Source: Duncaniella muricolitica (lineage in GTDB: Bacteria > Bacteroidota > Bacteroidia > Bacteroidales > Muribaculaceae). Taken from it: a DNA stretch of 64,000 nucleotides. Positions 25,117 to 35,774 of this stretch are shown here, piece by piece. The DNA is taken from the NCBI GenBank assembly GCA_025808375.1, contig CP061009.1:2170001-2234000 (forward strand), given 5' to 3'. Positions within the stretch are counted from its first letter, which is position 1; every line of letters starts with the position of its first letter. Below the pieces are notes generated by a model. That model was given only the letters and a program-made list of their open reading frames with translations. It was not told the origin of the DNA and did no database searches. Both the position numbers and the translations under genes were made by a program.

Positions 25117-26427
25117 TTATTCGCGGCGTGATATGCACGCTCCGGCCGATGACAGGCGCGTGTCGATGGCCTCATAGCCTCGGTCAATCTGGTCGATGTT
25201 GTCAATTACCGACATGCCTTTGGCACTTAATGCCGCAATAAGCATGGCGATGCCGGCACGGATGTCGGGTGAGTGCATATTGTTGGCTCTCAGCGGCACT
25301 TTGTGATCGAGTCCAATAACGACAGCTCGGTGAGGGTCGCAGAGCATTATTTGCGCGCCCATATCAATGAGTCGGTCGACGAAAAACAGCCTGCTCTCAA
25401 ACATCTTCTGGTGAATGAGCACCGAGCCGCGACATTGTGTGGCCGTTACGAGAATTACCGACAGAAGGTCGGGCGTGAGTCCGGGCCATGGAGCGTCGGC
25501 TATGGTGGGAATGGAGCCGTCGAGATTGTTTTCGATTTCATAGACATCCTGTGCAGGGATGAATATATCGTCGCCTCTGCGCTCGAGTTTGATGCCAAGG
25601 CGTCGGAAGGCGTCAGGGATGATGCCGAGATTGTCATACGACACGTCTTTGATAGTCAGTGAACTTTGGGTCAGTGCAGCCATGCCTATAAAGCTGCCGA
25701 CCTCAATCATGTCGGGCAGAATGGTGTGTTCAGCCCCTCCAAGACGCTCGCAACCGGTGATGCGGAGCAGATTTGAACCTATACCCTCTATTTTTACTCC
25801 CATTGCAGTAAGCATCTTGCACAGTTGTTGCACATAAGGCTCGCATGCTGCATTATATATAGTGGTGGTGCCTTCAGCTAATGCGGCTGCCATGACAATG
25901 TTGGCGGTGCCGGTCACAGAGGCCTCGTCAAGAAGCATGTAGCAACCCTTCAGTCCGTTGACTGTAATTAGGTAATAAGCCTGACGCTCCTCGTTGTAGG
26001 CTATCATGGCTCCAAGCTTGGAGAGTCCGGTTATGTGGGTGTCAACCTTTCGGCGTCCGATTTTGTCGCCTCCAGGTTTGGCAAAATAGGCTTGTCCGAG
26101 ACGGGCAAGCAGAGGCCCGACCACAAGCACCGAGCCACGCAGACCGGCGCATCGGGCTACAAAATCGGCACTTGATATATAGTCTTCATCAAGGTCGTCA
26201 GCTTGGAAGCGATAACTGCCTTCACCGATTTTGTCGACCTTGACATTCATGGCTTTGAGCAAATCTATGAGATTCTTGACATCAAGAATGTTGGGGACAT
26301 TGTGTATTGTCACTGGTTCTTTGGTAAGCAATACTGCACTGATTACCTGAAGGGCTTCGTTTTTCGCACCTTGTGGTCTGATGTCACCGTTGAGGCGGTG
26401 TCCGCCTTCGATAATATATTTACTCAT
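25117..26427 (-). CDS. murA: UDP-N-acetylglucosamine 1-carboxyvinyltransferase
   Basis: Transfers enolpyruvate from PEP to UDP-GlcNAc, the first committed step of peptidoglycan synthesis. 436 residues, full length, with the EPSP synthase-like fold. The active-site loop reads PGGDKIGRRKVDTH with Asp121 where most bacteria have the fosfomycin-targeted Cys. This Asp form is normal for Bacteroidetes and predicts intrinsic fosfomycin resistance. Other conserved parts: QGAKNEALQVI (UDP-GlcNAc site), SGARN-type DEASVTGTANIVMAA. It lies just downstream of murB in the same direction. Confidence 0.95.
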   Translation of the reverse strand: MSKYIIEGGHRLNGDIRPQGAKNEALQVISAVLLTKEPVTIHNVPNILDVKNLIDLLKAMNVKVDKIGEGSYRFQADDLDEDYISSADFVARCAGLRGSVLVVGPLLARLGQAYFAKPGGDKIGRRKVDTHITGLSKLGAMIAYNEERQAYYLITVNGLKGCYMLLDEASVTGTANIVMAAALAEGTTTIYNAACEPYVQQLCKMLTAMGVKIEGIGSNLLRITGCERLGGAEHTILPDMIEVGSFIGMAALTQSSLTIKDVSYDNLGIIPDAFRRLGIKLERRGDDIFIPAQDVYEIENNLDGSIPTIADAPWPGLTPDLLSVILVTATQCRGSVLIHQKMFESRLFFVDRLIDMGAQIMLCDPHRAVVIGLDHKVPLRANNMHSPDIRAGIAMLIAALSAKGMSVIDNIDQIDRGYEAIDTRLSSAGACISRRE

Positions 26428-26491
26428 AATTTGTGTTTAGCTGATAACTGTGAGAGGTGGGGGTAATTATAATATTTGAACGCCGATGGGT

Positions 26492-27508
26492 TCAGATGTG
26501 TTCAACTTCGGGTGTCAAAGTCACACCATATTTTTCACGTACCGAGAGCATGATTTCGTGTTCGAGCCGTAATACTTCATCGGCGGAAGCCTTGCGCTCT
26601 GGATTTACAATAACCAATGGCTGAAGATGCCATACGGCCACGTTGCCCATCGATCGGCCTTTCCATCCGCAATGGTCAATCAGCCATGCTGCCGGTACTT
26701 TCCAGCCGTCGTCCGTCCGATAGTGTGGGAATGAGTTATTCCCCTCGACATTCTGTATGTGTTCGAGCTGAGTCTCGGAAATGACAGGGTTTTTGAAAAA
26801 ACTGCCGGCACTTGGTATGGTTTGCGGATCGGGCAATTTTGTGTCACGTACCGACATCACAGCCTTGCGCACATCAAGAGGAGAAGCCGGAAGTGTGGAA
26901 AATCGCTCCTTAAGAGCAGGATATTCGATGCGGGGGGCGGGTAGGGTAGAAAGTTGATAGACCACCGAGTGTATTATATAACATCCGTGTAGTTCGGGAC
27001 GTTTGAATATCGAATCCCGATAGCCATAACGGCACTTATCTCGAGCGATAGTGACAAATTCATGCTTCTCCCTGTCAAATGCATTCACCTCTATTATAGA
27101 GTCGGCCGCTTCCATACCGTAAGCACCTACATTCTGCACAGCGGAAGCTCCGACCTCGCCGGGAATTCCGGAAAGATTCTCAACTCCCCAAAGTTCGCGG
27201 ACGCATGCCCAACGGATAAAATCATCCATTATTTCGCCGGCTCCAACGCGCACTTTTACATGCGAAGAGTTCTCTTCGATAATTTCTATGCCTTTAATTT
27301 TACTGTGAGCAATCACGCCGTGAAAGTCGGACGTGAAAAGTAAATTGCTTCCTCCACCGATATGCAGAAAGTCGACATCTTTTCGTAACGTAGAGAGTAT
27401 AAACGGAATATCTTCCTTGCGGTCATATTCAATGAAGCATCCACACTTGGCCGGGATGGCAAATGTAGTGGCTTTAGATAGGTCGAAATTATGATATGTG
27501 GTAATCAT
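26492..27508 (-). CDS. murB: UDP-N-acetylenolpyruvoylglucosamine reductase
   Basis: FAD and NADPH-dependent reduction of the MurA product to UDP-MurNAc. The FAD-binding loop HIGGGSNLLF, the LSGIPGEVGASAVQNVGAYG segment and the catalytic-serine motif SAGSFFKNPV are all present. I prefer the second in-frame Met (MITTYHNFDLSKATTF) over one six codons earlier, because it matches the usual family start. The E. coli-like C-terminal extension is present (EKYGVTLTPEVEHI). It pairs with murA downstream. Confidence 0.94.
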   Translation of the reverse strand: MITTYHNFDLSKATTFAIPAKCGCFIEYDRKEDIPFILSTLRKDVDFLHIGGGSNLLFTSDFHGVIAHSKIKGIEIIEENSSHVKVRVGAGEIMDDFIRWACVRELWGVENLSGIPGEVGASAVQNVGAYGMEAADSIIEVNAFDREKHEFVTIARDKCRYGYRDSIFKRPELHGCYIIHSVVYQLSTLPAPRIEYPALKERFSTLPASPLDVRKAVMSVRDTKLPDPQTIPSAGSFFKNPVISETQLEHIQNVEGNNSFPHYRTDDGWKVPAAWLIDHCGWKGRSMGNVAVWHLQPLVIVNPERKASADEVLRLEHEIMLSVREKYGVTLTPEVEHI

Positions 27509-27578
27509 AGGCACAAATTTAATCAAATAATTCTGAAAAAAATTAATAAAAATGCATGGTTTTTTAAAAATAAAGTCT

Positions 27579-27586
27579 TAACTTTG
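27579..27586 (+). promoter_or_regulatory. -7 box (TAACTTTG) for tRNA-Ser
   Basis: TAACTTTG 65 bases before the tRNA-Ser gene fits the Bacteroidetes consensus. Confidence 0.55.
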
Positions 27587-27650
27587 CACCGCAATTCAAG
27601 GAAAGCCCCCTGCAAAGGGTTATACTGATAATTGAAGCAACCAACCATGA

Positions 27651-27737
27651 GGAAAGATGCCGGAGTGGTCGATCGGGGCGGTCTCGAAAACCGTTGTGCC
27701 CTTGCGGGCACCCAGGGTTCGAATCCCTGTCTTTCCG
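27651..27737 (+). tRNA. tRNA-Ser (anticodon CGA)
   Basis: Type II tRNA: acceptor GGAAAGA/TCTTTCC, anticodon stem GCGGT/ACCGT with loop CTCGAAA (CGA), long variable arm TGTGCCCTTGCGGGCAC, and T arm CAGGG-TTCGAAT-CCCTG. CCA is not fully encoded. The region just 3' of it is repeated at 42883, so it is the attachment gene of the next island. Confidence 0.95.
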
Positions 27738-27833
27738 CAACCCACGGACCATAAAAAAGTCCGCAAAACCTTAAAGCCTCAGACTGTCAGACAGTTCTGA
27801 GGCTTTTTCATGCCCTTCCGGCAGTGTCTCTTG
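27731..27833 (+). repeat. Left 103-bp boundary repeat of the tRNA-Ser island
   Basis: Begins inside the tRNA-Ser 3' end (CTTTCCGCAACC) and runs through the terminator to GTGTCTCTTG. It matches 42883-42984 at roughly 90% of positions. Several differences change both sides of a stem, so the hairpins are kept. Confidence 0.7.
27773..27807 (+). terminator. tRNA-Ser terminator
   Basis: AAAGCCTCAGA / TCTGAGGCTTTTT hairpin, 36 bases past the tRNA. Confidence 0.8.
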
Positions 27834-27926
27834 CCAGCCATTTGCCATTGAATTGCACGACTTATACCGGATCAGCAGCAAAACCCGGTTGAATTGTTAA
27901 AAAACTATCCGAGTTAAAAAATATTT

Positions 27927-28920
27927 TTAGGCGCATAGTTTTGATAGCCGGAAAAGGAAGAATGGAATGTCTGTCACGCCACGGAACTGGCATCGGAATG
28001 CTTTGACTTTGGCATTGAACGATTCGGCACCTGCATTTGTGGAACGGTTTATGAAGTAGTTCAATATTGTGTCATAGTGGTTTCGGAATGTCTCTGTGAC
28101 AGTGCGGAACTGGCCGCCGTCCATTTCATCCACTTTGTTGTACCATCGTGCCAGATTAAGGCGTGCCGTGTCTTTGTCCACCTTTTGGTTGAATATGTCT
28201 GTCAGATCCATTGCCGGGTCGTAGGCCCTTTTCAATTCCGGATAGAACTCAAAGATGATGTCGGCTCGCCACTGCTGGGAGCGTGTCCACTTCGAGGGAT
28301 GCTTGGTCAGGATATATTTCGCTCTGGCAAGCAGCTGTTTGCGTGTATCCCCGTTGGCGTAGCGGAACGGTACATAAGCCGTGCCAGCCTTGCGGCAACG
28401 TGCAATTTCTTCGTTCTCCATATCACGAACCATCCATCGCAGGGATATGCGCAGTTCGTCGATTGCGTCATAATAGAGCTTATGAACATGGAACCGGTCG
28501 TTGGTGACGGTCGCTTTGGGGAAATGATTGCCGGGGCGATAAGCATCATGGACGATGACAAGTCGAGAGTTATCTCGCTGACTGTTTTACGTCTGGCAAG
28601 TGGTATTTTTCTCAAGTACGGCTATGACGGTCTCGGCTTTTGTGCCGCGTATGGCAGCTACAAGTGCGCCTCTGCCTCCGTGAGCGTCACGGTTGGTCAC
28701 AAAAGTATAGAGTTCCCCGCAGCTGAGAGAAGACTCGTCGATGGCCAGATTTGGTCCGATATTATGCGGATAGATAATGTATTCTTCTGCGTGATCAAGT
28801 TGCCTCCAGTTCCGGTAGTCGCTGAATATTTCCTTGTATTGTCTTGACAGACCGGCTCCGTTTACACCGTAATGCGCTCCTATCGAACGGATACTTTCCG
28901 GTGTTGATTCAATACGCCTC
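27927..28920 (-). pseudogene. ISAon1-type transposase, broken
   Basis: ISL3/ISAon1-like DDE transposase. The 5' part reads RSIGAHYGVNGAGLSRQYKE and LAIDESSLSCGELYTFVTN in one frame, with a TAA at 28587-28589. The 3' part (27927-28433) ends STNAGAESFNAKVKAF and IPFFLFRLSKLCA. Between them a better match (PLARRKTVSEITLDLSS) lies in another frame, so two compensating one-base changes, one in an A-run near 28608, probably broke the gene. An N-terminal partner gene lies just upstream. Full element ends were not found. Confidence 0.72.
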
Positions 28921-29256
28921 TTTTAAAAAAGCTACGAACTCAGAGGTCAGGCGTGAGCCTTCTTCCGTCAGATCGTAGTCGTAGGTGAAGATACTTCCGT
29001 CCTCCGTGTCTCGCCATTTCCTTCGCCTGATATGCAGAAAGACGGCTTTGCCGCGTATGGGGAAATCCTGGATCACGCGTTCATCTGTAAAACCGTATTC
29101 CCTTACCGTTCCTTTTTTATAGTCCTCGCGTGACATGTAACCGCGCTCGTCGAGCCAGTAATCCAGTCGCTCTGCCGACTCTTCATAGTTGACAAACTCA
29201 AAGTTTTCCGTGATAATATCCGGAAAGATTGTACGTAATACTTGCCATTGTTTCAT
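28909..29256 (-). CDS. ISAon1 family transposase N-terminal region protein
   Basis: 115 residues, the separate first ORF typical of ISAon1-type elements in Bacteroides: ITENFEFVNYEESAERLDYW, then IQDFPIRGKAVFLHIRRRKW. It looks complete and overlaps the start of the broken transposase in another frame. It probably supplies the DNA-binding N-terminal zinc-binding/helix-turn-helix part of ISL3-like transposases. Without the second ORF the element should be immobile. Confidence 0.75.
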   Translation of the reverse strand: MKQWQVLRTIFPDIITENFEFVNYEESAERLDYWLDERGYMSREDYKKGTVREYGFTDERVIQDFPIRGKAVFLHIRRRKWRDTEDGSIFTYDYDLTEEGSRLTSEFVAFLKEAY

Positions 29257-29738
29257 ACTGCAAAGTTCGATATACTTTCTCTTTTTAACAACCGCTTTTT
29301 TACATTGACCCCTTATACCCCGGAAAAGTTACTTAACAGTTACCAAGTTTTGAAAAGCCATTTTGGTAACTAATCGGTAACTTTTATGACCACAACTGAT
29401 TGATAATAAGTTAAGTATATTGCCATATACTTGCCAAAACCTTGCCATTTCAGGCTAATTTATGGTTACTGGGTAACTCATTCTTGCCATTAGGTAGCCA
29501 GTTAGTAACTTTTATGAATGTATATGCTTGATTTGTAGCTAAATAAATGAGCCTGACTTGACAATGCCTTGCCAATATTCACAGGTGGATGCTCTTGGAT
29601 ACTTGCCATTGGTCACTCTTTGGTAACTTTTATGGGCTGAATGCGTTGTTAGTCAGTTCGTTTCCTTAAGATATAATCAATTTTTTACGATTGGCAAACT
29701 TTTGGCAAGCGATGGCAGGAATCTGTCAAATCTCAATG
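29257..29738. repeat. Repeat-rich spacer (GTAACTTTTATG x3, TTGCCA x6)
   Basis: No gene. GTAACTTTTATG occurs exactly at 29377-29388, 29505-29516 and 29623-29634 (spacing about 118-128 bases). TTGCCA recurs at least six times between (near 29420, 29431, 29441, 29484, 29569, 29603), with inverted TGGCAA near 29692 and 29703. The pattern resembles iterons or multiple protein-binding sites, such as a replication or transfer origin of the island. Confidence 0.5.
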
Positions 29739-29857
29739 TGTAAAATTTAATCGAGAAGTGCGCCATGAAATCTAACCGAGAAGTGCGCCGGTTCAAAGGT
29801 GAATTTTAACCGGGGATTTTGAGTTATATTATAGTAATATCAACTCGGTCCCACAAA

Positions 29858-31370
29858 ATGAAAACTATGGTAGAAAGAAACGAGGTCCTGACACGTTATC
29901 ATGTCAAGGGTCAGTCGAAGTGCCAGATTGCGGGAGAGATGCACATCAGCCGCCACACGGTAGACAGGATCGTGTGGGAGTATGAGCGTGTGTGTCTGGA
30001 CGCCGACGGTGTCTGCGACATGAAGGCGTTCGCAACACTTTTAGGTTCGGAGCCTAAGTTCAACACACCGGCGCGGACATGTCCGGTGGTGACGGATGAA
30101 ATCAAGGGGATTATCCGCAAGTGTCTTGAAGACAATCGTGTGCGTCGGGTCACAGGCATGCGCAAGCTTCCAGTGGACGTGTCGCAGCATCCACACGATG
30201 CTTCTGGAGCGGGGCTTTACGCTCAGTTATCCGAGTGTGTGCAATCATGTCAGACGCATCAGTGCGACCATGGGCACCGTGCCGCAGAAGGAGGTCTATG
30301 TCAGGCGCGAGCATGATCCCGGCAGGAGTGCGAGTTCGACTGGGGAGAGATCCCTCTTGTCACAGGCGGCCGCCGTCAGATGGTACAGATGGCCGTGTTC
30401 ACTCTGCTGCATTCCAACCGGCGCAGCGCATGGCTGTTCCGTCGTCAGGACACGCTGTCGCTGATGGAGGCCCACCGTAATTTCTTTGATGAGATACAGG
30501 GTGTTCCTCAGACCATGGTGTACGACAACATGAAGGTTGCCGTCACTATCCGCACCGGTCGTCAGGGACGTCCGGCTGTCAAGTACCCCACAAAGGCCAT
30601 GCAGCGTCTTTCTCTGTATTATAAATTCGAGGAGCGGTTCTGCAATGCGCGCTCGGGTTGGGAGAAGGGCTCGGTGGAGCACTCGGTGGAAATCGTGCGC
30701 CATGCGGCGTTCGTGTCCCGCCAGTCGTTCGAGACTCTTGATGCGGCTCAGAACTGGCTTGACCGTATTCTACATAAAATCAACTCCACTTCGGGTATCA
30801 CCGGCATCAGCGACAGTCAGAAGCAGGAGCGTATCCGCGCCGATTTGTACTGCCTACAGCCGGCTCCGCAGCCGATGGGCTGCTTTGAGGCCGAGGAGCA
30901 TACCCCTGACAGCTACGGCACGATAAACGTTGACTACAACAATTATTCCGTGCCCGAAGGACTCGTTGGAAGCAGTGTGCTGGCCCGTGTATACTCCGGT
31001 CATATAGCCATATATCATCAAGGACGCAGGGTTGCAGACCATGTAAGACTGGAGGGCAAGGGCGGCTGGAGCATGCAACTGGAGCACTACCTCGGCACTT
31101 TTCTTCGCAAGCCGAGCGCTCTGGACAACTCTACGGCCATGCGTCAGGTTCCGGCGGAACTTGCCGAGTCTCTACCGGATCCACTTCTGTCCCGGTCGGC
31201 AGAGGGAGTTTATCCGGTTCATGATGTATGCGCGCGACCACGGCATCATGCAGTCCCGGATTACAGCCGCTGCACGCAGCCTGCGCCTCAAAGGTGTCAG
31301 ACACATGACCGCAGACCATCTCAAAGTGGAACTTGACTCCATGCTGAAAACAGATGTGTCTGAAAAATGA
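29858..31370 (+). pseudogene. istA: istA-like transposase, frameshifted
   Basis: IS21 IstA transposase in pieces: MKTMVERNEVLTRYHVKGQS with an HTH (CQIAGEMHISRHTVDRIVWE), then CRSIHTMLLERGFTLSYPSV in another frame, then the DDE core (FDEIQGVPQTMVYDNMKVAV, EERFCNARSGWEKGSVEHSV) to about 31130, and a last piece (MYARDHGIMQSRITAAARSL) in a third frame. Comparison with the copy at 48608-49171 shows an extra C near 30168 and a lost G near 30325. At least three frame changes make it non-functional. Confidence 0.85.
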
Positions 31371-31592
31371 CGCGGATGCCATCGCTTCCGTATCCTCTCT
31401 TGACATCCATCCCCGCCAACAGAAAAACCTCAATCGAAGAGCACGCGGTGACTACACTCGACTCGCTTACCGCTGTCCTGTGCAGCCATCCAAAGTCACA
31501 CGCAGGCAACATCAACAACTGATTGGAAAAATGGAAGAAAACAAAGACATTAAAAATAATACGTAAAGCGGCCACAGAGCCTTAAACTCCCA

Positions 31593-32298
31593 TTGTGGCG
31601 CGATGCCCTTGACCAGTATATAAGCCGCTTCGCCGCCGAATCATGGAGCGTGCAGCACCTCATGGCCGTCATGATGCAGGACCAGCTTAAAAATGCGTGC
31701 CGACAACCGCCGCCGCACTCTGATAAAGCGTGCCGACTTTCCGCAACTCAAATATCTGGGCGACCTCATTGTCGACGAACTCCCCGATGACGCACGCACC
31801 GCTCTGCCACTGCTGCGGTCGCTCGACTTCGTCCGGCAAGGACGAAACCTCGTCCTGTACGGCAATCCCGAACAGGCAAAACGCACATTGCCACTGCTCT
31901 GGGTATCGAGGCCTGCACTCAGGGCATGACCGTAATGTTCACCTCCGTGCCACGGCTTATAACGCAAATCAAAGAGGCACGGCAAGAACGCGCACTCCGT
32001 TCTCTTGAAAAACAGGTTCATCAACTACGACCTTGTGATATGCGACGAGTTCGGATACGTCTCCTGTGACAAAGAAGCCGGCGAATTGCTCTTCAACCAT
32101 CTGTCTCTCAGAGCCGGAAAGAAAACAGTCATCATCACTACAAACCTGGCCTTCAACAGATGGAGCGAGATTATCGCCGACAAAGTCCTCGTGACAGCAA
32201 TGGTAGACCGCCTGACCCACAAAGCCGTGCTCTTAAACATGACCGGAGAATCATTCAGAATGAAAGAAACGAAGAAAATACTCCAAAATCAACTATAA
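31593..32298 (+). pseudogene. istB: istB-like ATPase, frameshifted
   Basis: IS21 helper AAA+ ATPase in three frames: ALDQYISRFAAESWSVQHLM, then RRTLIKRADFPQLKYLGDLI up to the Walker A region, then FINYDLVICDEFGYVSCDKE (Walker B) to the end KKTVIITTNLAFNRWSEII. A lost base at the GNPGTGKT motif (31870 region) and extra As near 31690 and 31997 account for the shifts. The Walker A is destroyed, so no active helper is made. Confidence 0.85.
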
Positions 32299-32385
32299 TT
32301 ATATCTAATTTCTTAAATTTGCATGTCCTATGAAACGGTGCATTTCTCAATTAGAATCTGGCGCACTTCTCGATTAAATTTTACA

Positions 32386-33158
32386 ACACATACCTGCCTA
32401 AGCTCGTAAGAGCCGGGCAACGTGTGGCTATCTGTGAGCAGCTCGAAGACCCGAAGCTGACAAAGACCGCCAAGCAAAAGGTCGTAGAGATTGTTACGCC
32501 CAATGCCGAACCACAGAAGGTTGAGCAATCCGAGAATAAGCCTTCTGATTCCATTCCGGAACAGACGAAGGAAATAGAAACCGACGACGGCCCGGATTAT
32601 TCCGACAATCCCGACCCGCGTCTGTTTGCCTATAACCTTTTCGGGGAACTGGAGCCGAGGGACGCGCCAAAACGCCAGCGTCCCGCTGTGCAAAAGAAAG
32701 AGAAGGAGGAAAAGCCTGTTGAGAAACCAAAACCGTGGGCTGACGCCAAACCGTTGCCGACAAATAAATTCCGACCGCTCACTGACAAGGAGCTGGAGTT
32801 TTACGGTTCTCTGAACTGGGATGACAATCCGCCTATCAACGGGTTCTACGAGGCCATGATGTCAATCGCATACGCCCAGCTTGCGGAACGTGAGCGTCAG
32901 GCGGCTGAGAAAAAAGCCGACAAGGATTATAAATCCGAAACTATCATCGAGGGTGGCACTGTCATTGAGAAAACAGAAGGCTACTTCATTCCCGGCAGAC
33001 AGCCAAGAGTGACGGCGCAAAAGCAGGAGAAGGCCGAGGTGGATATATCACCCCGTCCTTTCTCGGAGGATATTCAGTTCTTCCACCACAACGGCAGTAT
33101 GGTGGTGCAGGACGGTCTTGTGGGCTTCCTCAGCTATGGCAATGATGGCTATACCTGA
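32386..33158 (+). pseudogene. 5'-truncated gene with MutS domain I-like start
   Basis: The frame enters from the IS21 end and reads TYLPKLVRAGQRVAICEQLE, then DPKLTKTAKQKVVEIVTP. This copies the end of MutS domain I, which some Bacteroidales mobile-element proteins share. Then come about 200 residues rich in Pro, Glu and Lys with SDNPDPRLFAYNLFGELEP and RPFSEDIQFFHHNGSMVVQD. The IS cut off the 5' end, so no product with a normal start is expected. It is a remnant of a larger element protein of unknown role. Confidence 0.6.
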
Positions 33159-33159
33159 A

Positions 33160-33420
33160 ACATTCAACTCATCAAATTTCTCGTATCATCAACGGCAGAA
33201 TGGACAGCATGACTTTAATTCTGTTTGGGAGTTTTGTTATAACGCATTTCCATTTATGTTTTCCACTTCACAGAATTCTGCTATCTCAGAAGTCATGACA
33301 GATGAACTACAAGGTACATCAAGAAAGCTGCAAGGTATCTATACTTTAGATGGCCGAAAAGTTGAAGTCGCCGATAAGGGCATCTTCATAATCGACGGCA
33401 AAAAGATAGCCAAAAGATAA
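33160..33420 (+). pseudogene. 3' fragment with a secretion-type C-terminal motif
   Basis: The frame ends LQGIYTLDGRKVEVADKGIF plus a short basic tail, resembling the C-terminal sorting-type ends of secreted Bacteroidales proteins. Nothing upstream in frame looks like the rest of such a protein, and the frame overlaps the preceding fragment, so this is a broken 3' end joined by rearrangement. Confidence 0.5.
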
Positions 33421-33426
33421 ATAAGA

Positions 33427-33466
33427 CAGGCGGAACCTCAAATCGAAGTTCCGCCTGCCTTTTAAT
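33427..33466 (+). terminator. Intrinsic terminator
   Basis: CAGGCGGAAC / GTTCCGCCTG (10 bp, 11-base loop) followed by CCTTTTAAT; it lies between convergent gene remnants. Confidence 0.8.
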
Positions 33467-35774
33467 GTTTAGGATATGCTCGAACAGCACCAACTGATAA
33501 AGAGAAATTTGCCTTAGAAGTCAGATTACTCAAATTATATTCTGTAAATGGTTCTGCAACCATTGAAGGTTTATGTCCCTGAGGAGTGTCAGTTGTGTGG
33601 ACATTGACGGTTTTGACCGTAGTTTCAGCCTTGTCCTCCATCTGGGGCTGAGTGGATTGCTCCTGTTTAACCTCCGTACCGTCATTCTCATCGTGCTTCG
33701 GAGCCAGTTCGGCGGTGATCTTTCGGTCGAGGGCTGCGAGTTCTGATTTGAGCTGCTTCAACTCGTCCTCTTTGCCCCACTGCTTTGCAACGATGGCTTC
33801 GAGCTAGGGAACGTCTGCTTTTAGTTTGGCTGTTCGTTCCTCGTACTGGGCGATGATGCCGGGTATCTTCTCCAGTGCGTTGACGAAGTTCATGCAGGCG
33901 GCGTGGGTGTCGCTCATCGCTATTATGCCGTTGTTGTACTTGTATTTCAGGTTGCCTTCGACCACAAAGCGGTTCTGCACACTCTCGTGACCGTCAACCA
34001 CCGTCGGCTCGGATATGATGAAAATCGGGAATCCGTAAATCTCACCGATACGCTTGTAACGGCGGTTGGTATTGGTGTTTATCGCCAACCCTTGCAGGTG
34101 TATACCCATGTTCTTCTCGTCGGTAAGCTGACAGGTGTCGATGGTGAGGTTGTTTATAGGGTTGCCGTCCTTGTCACGCTGCACCACAGTCTCGTAACGG
34201 GCATAATCGGCTTTCATCTGCGCAACCGTCGCCTCGTTGTTGGCGATGTTGTGGTTTGTCATCTCCAGCTTTGATTCCGAATCAGCGCGTCCCTTGCCGA
34301 ATGATTTACGTTCACTCTCCAGCGAGGCTATCCGCTTTTCAAGTTTCGCCTTTTCGAGAAGTTCGGTGTTGCCGCTGAGGATAGCCATATACTCCGAGAA
34401 GTTCATGCCGTTCTGCTCGTCCATCGCGCCCTCGTCGATTGTCCTCGCTCCGAGCGCGCCACGCTTGAGTTGGCTGATGAATGTCGCCTTGCAGTGGAGA
34501 AGGTTGAACTTGTAGGAGTCCAGCGATTTCTCCACAGCATAGATGATGACATCCACCTTATTGTCGGCATAGAGTTTGGCAATCTCGTTGCCGGCGCGGA
34601 TGGCGCGGCCCTCGCGTTGTTCCAAGTCGCTGGGACGCCACGGGCATTCCAGTTCATGGACGGCGACAGCCCTGCGCTGGGCGTTAACTCCTGTGCCGAG
34701 CATACTTGTAGAACCGAAAAGCACGCGTACGTCACCGCTGTTCATCGCATCTATTACAGCCTTTCTTGACCTCTCTGTCTTACACTCCTGAATGAAACGT
34801 ATCTCATGCGCCGGAATACCATAATCCTCAATCAGTTTGCGTTTGATTTCGGAATAGATGTTCCACTCGCCGGGCTTGTAGGTGCTGAGATCGCTGAACA
34901 CGAACTGAGTACCCCGCTGCTCATCGTACCTGCGGTAATATTCGGCAATCATCCGGGCGCAGTGCGAGGCTTTGTTGTCGGGATTGTCATCGTATGCTGC
35001 GGAGATAAGCCTCATGTCAAGAGCCATTTTCCGGGCGTAGTCCGTGGCGATAAGCATCTTCGCTTTCTCCTCTGTTTCTGACAACGGTGCTCTGCCGAGT
35101 ATCGTGGCATCGCCACTCTCGGCAAACTTCATCAGTTTCTCGATGAAAGCTTCCTGCGCCGGTGTTGGAGGGATATTGTGAAGAATCTCATGTTTCTCCG
35201 GTCGGTCAACACCTATATCCTCCGCCGTGCGGTAATCCGTTATCTCGTTGTAGAATGCCGCAAGCTCCGGCACTTTTATAAAGTATCGGAAACGCTCTTT
35301 CTGCACAATTCTATTGGTTACATTAAACTCGAAGTCGGTTGTTTTCTTTGCGAAAATCGCCAGCCACGCGTCGATGCACCGTATATCCTGCCTTTCAAGC
35401 TCTTTCGGGCGTAGATACTTGAACAACAGGTACAATTCGGTGAGCGAGTTGCTGATTGTAGTACCGCTGAGAAAAGTAGCACCGAGGTCTTTGCCCGTAC
35501 GCTCCTGAATGGTGCGTATGGCATAGAGAAGATTCAGCGCACGTTGTGAGCCTTCCGAGTTGCCTAATCCGGCCACTCGGTCGTGTCGGGTATTGAACAT
35601 AAGGTTTTTGAACTGATGACTCTCGTCCACGAAGATATGGTCAATGCCCATCTGCTTGAAGTCCACCACAGCATCCCTGTTCTGGTCCATCTGGTACTGA
35701 ATGGTGGCAATCTTTGCTGTCAGGTTTTCCTTACGCTTGATTAAGCCTTTGAGACATAATGGATCTACCGCCAT
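33462..35774 (-). pseudogene. SNF2-like helicase/DarB-type protein, truncated and with internal stop
   Basis: Superfamily 2 helicase half of the very large methylase-helicase proteins carried by conjugative elements and phages (DarB-like). Seen: the DEAH-type motif HIFVDESHQFKNL, LSGTTISNSLTELYLLF, and the C-terminal helicase motifs LFGSTSMLGTGVNAQRRA and CPWRPSDLEQREGRAIRAGN. A TAG at 33805-33807 interrupts the frame (ADVP stop LEAIVAKQWGKEDELK), where CAG would restore it. The N-terminal part, with Walker A and any methylase, is missing; the frame begins at the lysozyme gene boundary. Confidence 0.78.

Larger units (their letters stand above)
29739..32385 (+). mobile_element. IS21-family insertion sequence, inactive
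   Basis: 2,647 bases bounded by TGTAAAATTTAATCGAGAAG and its inverted copy ending at 32385, with further copies of the GAGAAGTGCGCC motif inside each end, as is typical of IS21 elements. It carries istA- and istB-like genes, both broken by small indels. No clear target duplication is visible. A shorter relative lies at 48185-49260. Confidence 0.88.

Noticed and set aside
29320..29640. CRISPR array
   Set aside because: The recurring words are only 6-12 bases, unevenly placed, and there is no constant repeat-spacer pattern and no cas gene in the window.
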